DNA from: G963664585 sp963664585
GTDB taxonomy: Bacteria > Bacillota > Clostridia > Oscillospirales > Ruminococcaceae
Length of the DNA: 46,398 nt
Assembly: GCA_963664585.2 (NCBI GenBank)
Contig: CAXXEO010000010.1
Coordinates: 1-46,398 of the forward strand
Direction: 5' to 3'
Each line of letters begins with the position of its first letter. Positions within the stretch are counted from its first letter, which is position 1. This document shows, one piece after another, positions 42,494-46,398 of this stretch. The notes below the pieces were generated by a model. The model did not search any database. It was not told the origin of the DNA and saw nothing but the letters and a program-made list of their open reading frames with translations. A program made the position numbers and the translations under genes.

Positions 42494-42540
42494 CGCATTT
42501 AACCCATTGTCATATAGGGTCTAGTTGCAACAAAGTACTA
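42493..42540 (+). repeat. short dispersed repeat, family 2, copy 3
   Basis: ATTTAACCCATTGTCATATA is followed by a diverged GGGTCTAGTTGCAACAAAGTACT. It is the most diverged of three copies. Confidence 0.5.
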
Positions 42541-42822
42541 GAAACCCAATCAATTTGATTTTTTGGATGGATTTTGATCCACGTAGAAATTATAAAATCA
42601 ATCGTAAATGAACCAGCTTCGCTTTGACCTCGTAATCGAATACGCAAAAAATACCCCCAGTCATGCTATCGGGTTTCTCTGCTTTTAGCTTAAGAGCTAA
42701 AGACTCAGTGTTATTTCTTTCTGTATTTGTAAGTTAATCTCTGTGCATGCAGGGAAATCACTTCTATTTTGTATAGAGAAAACATAATTTGAAATAAAAC
42801 ATAGATGCTGTGGTGATATAAT

Positions 42823-43968
42823 TTGCAACAAAAAAAGTCCTCGTGGTATACAATAGCCATTCTGGTGCTTAGCGGGTTTATTGTGGCAACCGTTGCTTCT
42901 CTACTCGTCAAGGTAAATACACCGGCAGCGGCTGAGCCGTTAAAATGGGTTGATTTTAACGTCAAGGCTTCAGCGATGGAAAAGGCGCTAAAGTTGGACA
43001 TCGCAAGCCAAAAAACCGAGACGCCCCTCGATTGGGTCGAGCTTCTTGCCTATCTGGGGACAAAGTATGGCGGTAATTTCAAAAAATATAAAGCCAAAGA
43101 TATGGATGCGTTGGCGCAAAAGCTCCGCGGAGGAGAATCGATTCAAAATCTGACTTCAAACATGAAGTATTATTCTTACTACCTTGAAGCTTATCGTGCT
43201 GTGCTGGAAGGCATGGTGGGGACATACCAGATTCAGACAGAGGAGTCGCTAAAAAATGGGACTGTCCAAATGGAGGAAAAATACGGATTGAAGGCCTACT
43301 CTCCGATTGCCTATGGCTACATCTTTTCGCATTATGACGACTTTGGCAACTCACGTTCTTTTGGTTTTAAACGTACCCATCTGGGAAACGACCTGGTAGG
43401 CCGTGTCGGCACACCTGTTATTGCCGTAGAATCAGGGGTGGTGGAGGTAGCGGGCTGGAACCGTTATGGAGGTTGGCGGGTGGGTATAAGAAGCTTTGAT
43501 GGAAAGCGATACTACTATTATGCTCACCTGCGAAAAGGGCACCCCTACCATAAGGACCTGAAAGAAGGCTCTGTCATTAAAGCGGGCGACGTGTTAGGGT
43601 ATCTGGGGATGACGGGTTATTCAAACAAGGAAAATGTCAATGGAATGAAAATACCTCATCTTCACTTTGGAATGCAGCTTATTTTCGATGAATCGCAAAA
43701 AGAGAGCAACAATGAAATCTGGATTGATGTCTATGAAATTGTCAAATTTTTAGAGCACCATAAATCACCGGTTGTGCGTGACGCTGCCACACAGGAATAT
43801 GCCCGAAAATATTCATTTATCGACCCTGTGGTGGAAGAACTGGATGGTGTGGTTCACAATTTCCGAAGCATGAGCAAAATTGATGGCTTATGTATAGCCA
43901 ATTGCTACATTGTCAAGCCAAATGCGACAGTTCGAGCAGAAAGAGCTGGGAAGGTGTATTCCAATTAA
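42823..43968 (+). CDS. membrane-anchored M23 (LytM-type) peptidase, 3' end replaced by repeat/IS30 sequence
   Basis: An N-terminal membrane anchor (WYTIAILVLSGFIVATVASLLV) is followed by a helical region and an M23 metallopeptidase domain. Zinc ligands are in RTHLGNDLVG (His and Asp) and PHLHFG (His-x-His), and YYYYAHLRKG is also typical. Such enzymes cut peptidoglycan cross-links outside the membrane and are common in spore-forming Firmicutes. The start is TTG at 42823 after GGTGAT. The native frame runs into an 11-base repeat fragment (codons for CIAN) and then the IS30 end, so the last ~21 residues up to the stop at 43966 come from mobile DNA. The catalytic domain is complete; a C-terminal tail is probably lost. 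Confidence 0.82.
   Translation: MQQKKSSWYTIAILVLSGFIVATVASLLVKVNTPAAAEPLKWVDFNVKASAMEKALKLDIASQKTETPLDWVELLAYLGTKYGGNFKKYKAKDMDALAQKLRGGESIQNLTSNMKYYSYYLEAYRAVLEGMVGTYQIQTEESLKNGTVQMEEKYGLKAYSPIAYGYIFSHYDDFGNSRSFGFKRTHLGNDLVGRVGTPVIAVESGVVEVAGWNRYGGWRVGIRSFDGKRYYYYAHLRKGHPYHKDLKEGSVIKAGDVLGYLGMTGYSNKENVNGMKIPHLHFGMQLIFDESQKESNNEIWIDVYEIVKFLEHHKSPVVRDAATQEYARKYSFIDPVVEELDGVVHNFRSMSKIDGLCIANCYIVKPNATVRAERAGKVYSN
43893..43903 (-). repeat. 11-base terminal fragment of the MITE-like repeat (copy L)
   Basis: TATAGCCAATT directly precedes the IS30 left end. The rest of the repeat is missing on the other side of the IS. Confidence 0.7.
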
Positions 43969-44960
43969 GACATTTTCGGGGTCTGTTGTTTATAAGCAGA
44001 AGAGAAGAAGATAGGTTTTGATGAGAAACAGTGGACAAAACAGTACCTTTCGGAAAGAACTCTCTGAGCAAACCGTTACCGTACTCATTGCTTCCTCTCT
44101 GACGCGGACAATATGGATCAGCGAAATAAAGAGTTAAGCCTAGATCTTTCTGGATTACATCATAACAGGCAAATTCACCGCCACGATCTGTTGTTGCTGT
44201 TTTGAATGTGCCTTGTGGCAATAAAGTATGCAGGTGCTTGATTGCAGCTTCCATGGAAGCTGCCGTTCGATCAGGAATGGGAACGGCTGTATAGAACCTT
44301 GTTTTTCGTTCCACAAAGGTGGCCAAGCAACTACTGGAACCCCTAGAGGAAACCACCGTATCAAGTTCCCAATGGCCCAAATGTTTCTCTGGTATATACC
44401 TCTTTCGGTCTCTTGCGGATAGAAGTACCACGAGCATAATGCGCAAGATTTTTACAGCTTCTCTTTTTTTCCATTACGGCGCAGCACATCTGCGGTGAGT
44501 CCGTTCAGGTCGTCCGGCATAAAGCCAGTTGTATATGGTTTTAAAGCTCAGTTGGCTTGAAGTAACGGTATGTGATATTTGCTCTGGCGACCAGGTCTCT
44601 TTCAGCTTTTCTGCCACAACTGCGCACAACTCCTCGTTCCATTTCCCTTGAGGTTTGCTGTTGTGCCGTTTCTTCTGGTAATCCAGTTGTGCTTCTTCTG
44701 CGTTATACGCTCGGGCACCGTAAAAACGTTTCAATTCTCTAGCGATACTGCTGTGGTGACATCCCAGACGTGATGCGATTTTCCCGGGTCGTATATCCGA
44801 TTTGACGGAGTTCTTCTATCTTTCCTCGTTCGAATGTTGTAAAATGGTGGTGGCTCATGGCTGCCTCCTTGTGTGAATGTTGTTGTTGCAAACTCTATTC
44901 TACACGTTTTGGCTGCCTTGGGCTATCTTTTTTCTGTCGCATTTCATTTTACAATGTAGC
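43904..44960 (-). mobile_element. IS30-family insertion sequence, copy 3, degenerate (1057 bp)
   Basis: Both inverted ends are present. The element is 4 bases longer than copies 1 and 2 because of single-base insertions, and carries scattered substitutions, so it is an older copy. AATT precedes it but TTCC follows, so no target duplication remains. Confidence 0.9.
43913..44858 (-). pseudogene. IS30-family transposase, frameshifted
   Basis: Compared with the intact copies, one extra base is seen at each of four places: AATGGCCCAAAT near 44372, the T-run near 44463-44470, CAGGTCGTCC near 44507 and TTCCCGGG near 44783. The frame is therefore broken into at least three pieces. The DDE residues are still encoded. 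Not expected to make an active protein. Confidence 0.9.
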
Positions 44961-44961
44961 T

Positions 44962-44997
44962 TCCACGCTTCGAGCGGGAAAAAGAGAACCAGACTAA
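44962..44997 (+). pseudogene. possible lost 3' end of the M23 peptidase gene
   Basis: Right after the IS30, a short frame reads STLRAGKREPD then stop (TAA 44995-44997), 14 bases before a terminator hairpin. It could be the original C-terminus of the M23 gene, cut off by the insertion and a deletion. Too short to prove. Confidence 0.25.
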
Positions 44998-45011
44998 CAA
45001 ATGTCTATTAT

Positions 45012-45048
45012 AAAACCTTTCCCCCACCGCAAGCGGGGGAAAGGTTTT
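45012..45048. terminator. bidirectional terminator between M23 and LysR genes
   Basis: AAAACCTTTCCCCC (45012-45025) pairs with GGGGGAAAGGTTTT (45035-45048), with A and T tracts on both sides. It lies between convergent genes. Confidence 0.8.
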
Positions 45049-45114
45049 CGTTAACAATATACATTGATGATGGCGTAATAGCGATTGTTCGTTTAAAAAA
45101 TCACAAATGACACT

Positions 45115-46029
45115 TTATGACATTATATCTTTTACCATTTGTATAAGATCATTGGTGAATGGAGGCATGTATCTGTCTTTCACATACACCGCCCTGAAAT
45201 CGGAATATTTTACATAACTGCCCACATTCAGATAGGCGGGAGGCGTTTAAAAATTATAGTAGGGAATATAAACTATCGTTACAAAAGGATACACCCATAC
45301 CGGCAGCGGTCATTTGCGCCGAAGTAGCGAGGCTGCGAACAAGAAAAACCTTTTTTGGGTAGACGCCTGCATTTCGCAAAATCTCATCGCTGGAAACCCG
45401 GATACTTTGTCCTACATGTTGAAGTAAGAATTTTTCGTTTTCGAATAATTTAAGATCGATCCACGGATACTGACTGCCTGCCATATACTTTTTTTTGGCA
45501 AGCAGAGGATGGCCGGCGGGGACAACAAATAAAACGCTGTCACGATACACAGTAACAGATTCCAGCTCTTGATTATCGGGAATACAGTTGCAAAAAAACA
45601 GATCGAGCTCATTGTTGAGAAGCATAGTACAAAGCCCTGTATAATTGCCTTCCTGCAAAACGATTTCAACATTGGGATATTGCGAAGAAAAGGCCCTGAT
45701 AATCGATGTTGTGATGAATGGAGATCGAAATTCCTGCATACCGAGGCGCAAACGGCCTTTATAACCGTCCATAATATCGCTGAGCTCCGCTTCAAACTGA
45801 CTGCCCAACTCCAGCATTTTATGCGCTTTTTCAACATAAAGCTCACCCACATAGGTGAGCACAAGGCGCTTGCCAATTTTATCAAAAAGCTTTGCGCCAA
45901 TTGAATTTTCCAGATTGCTTATATACTGGCTAAGCGCGGCTGCGAGATATTCAGTTTGCTCGCTGCGCGGGTAAGGCTTCCGGCATCTGCAAGAGCGCAT
46001 ACATATTTTTGCTCCTTTAAATCATGCAT
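45115..46029 (-). pseudogene. LysR-family transcriptional regulator, frameshifted
   Basis: The start at ATG 46029 (MHDLKEQKYVCALADAGSLT) follows GGAGATG and gives a LysR helix-turn-helix up to KLNISQP. Near 45940 one base is missing: the expected SQPALSQYISNLENSIGAKLF is split between two frames. The effector domain then runs intact (LRLGMQEFRSP, GHPLLA, MTAAGMGVSFC). A second break near 45255-45275 ends that frame early. The expected C-terminus (PPAYLNVGSYVKYSDFRAVY ... LIQMVKDIMS) continues in another frame to the stop at 45115. Probably inactive, unless the breaks are sequencing errors. It is divergent from the gene starting at 46394, its likely former target. Confidence 0.8.
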
Positions 46030-46393
46030 TTCATCTCCATATCATCAGATGTGTCTTTTTAAAGTATAACTTTTGCAGATTATAATTGCAATATTCGTAA
46101 AATAATACAAAACCGTCCTATTCAACTGACATATTAAATTATATAATGCAATATATCACAATCTTTCAAGCTGAATATATCAATAAATCATAATAGTAAT
46201 GTTTTATTTAAAACAACAATAGTAAATATCGTTAAATTCCGGCACAGACGACATAATATTGAGTTTATGAGTAAAAATACAATGATTTTCTTATGATTGT
46301 TTTATTGATTTCTTATTTTACTTATAATATTTATTGATATAATGTAAACAGAGTGATATCATTCTAAAATTCATGACCGCACTTGGGAGGACT
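46030..46393. other. 364 bp AT-rich divergent intergenic region
   Basis: Very AT-rich spacer between the LysR remnant and the gene at the right edge. LysR-type operators (T-N11-A) could lie here but none stands out against the AT background. Confidence 0.4.
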
Positions 46394-46398
46394 ATGAA
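46394..46398 (+). CDS. start of a gene running off the right edge
   Basis: ATGAA at the last bases is preceded by GGGAGG, three bases upstream, a rather short spacing. Only the start is visible; the product is unknown. The position divergent from a LysR gene suggests a LysR-regulated operon. Confidence 0.4.

Larger units (their letters stand above)
42199..42822. other. 624 bp divergent intergenic region
   Basis: Between the minus-strand unit copy 2 and the plus-strand M23 gene. It holds the conserved block (42288-42378), a terminator-like hairpin (42455-42493) and a short repeat (42493-42540), each listed separately. The rest, 42541-42822, shows no gene; a small TCTTTAGCT-like inverted repeat near 42685-42705 is the only structure noted. 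Confidence 0.45.

Overview
The window looks like a chromosomal stretch of an anaerobic, low-to-mid GC Firmicute, most likely a member of the Clostridia. The evidence is Gram-positive style ribosome binding sites with some TTG and GTG starts, a purine riboswitch in front of a transporter, a lipoprotein solute-binding protein, and an Etf/acyl-CoA dehydrogenase operon whose EtfA carries ferredoxin clusters. No genus can be named from the sequence alone, and I saw no rRNA, tRNA or CRISPR array.

Layout: (1) 1-1801, edge of an integrated element: a large serine recombinase running off the left end, and a small unknown gene. (2) 2075-18274, a peptide and amide catabolism region: amidohydrolase, unknown multi-pass transporter, CapA-like protein, RpiR regulator, a divergent second amidohydrolase, a complete Opp/Dpp ABC importer and an S9 peptidase cut off from the importer by an IS30 element. 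(3) 18661-19173, a GNAT acetyltransferase. (4) 19618-23811, purine salvage: MarR regulator, promoter plus guanine-type purine riboswitch, AzgA-like purine permease and adenine deaminase. (5) 23962-30482, an acyl-CoA module (CoA ligase, EtfA with ferredoxin domain, EtfB, acyl-CoA dehydrogenase, CoA transferase) with the same gene complement as the caffeyl-CoA reductase (car) system, followed by a divergent TetR gene and a DUF169 gene. (6) 32977-42198, two tandem copies of an unrecognised two-gene unit: a zinc-ribbon multi-pass membrane protein whose stop overlaps (ATGA) the start of a large secreted or membrane protein. The C-terminal two thirds of the large protein is conserved between copies but the N-terminal domain is unrelated; the second copy is frameshifted. 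(7) 42823-46398, an M23 peptidase broken by an IS30 element, a decayed LysR gene and the first codons of another gene.

The whole window is peppered with a roughly 105 bp palindromic, MITE-like repeat (eleven copies plus one fragment). It has terminal inverted repeats (TATAGCCAATTAACTT at one end) and a GC-rich central hairpin. All three IS30 elements sit in the same end of this repeat; the two intact ones have 4 bp AATC or AATT target duplications. One repeat supplies the last codons and stop of etfB.

The least explained parts are the duplicated zinc-ribbon/variable-N-terminus unit and the nested relationship between the repeat and its IS30.
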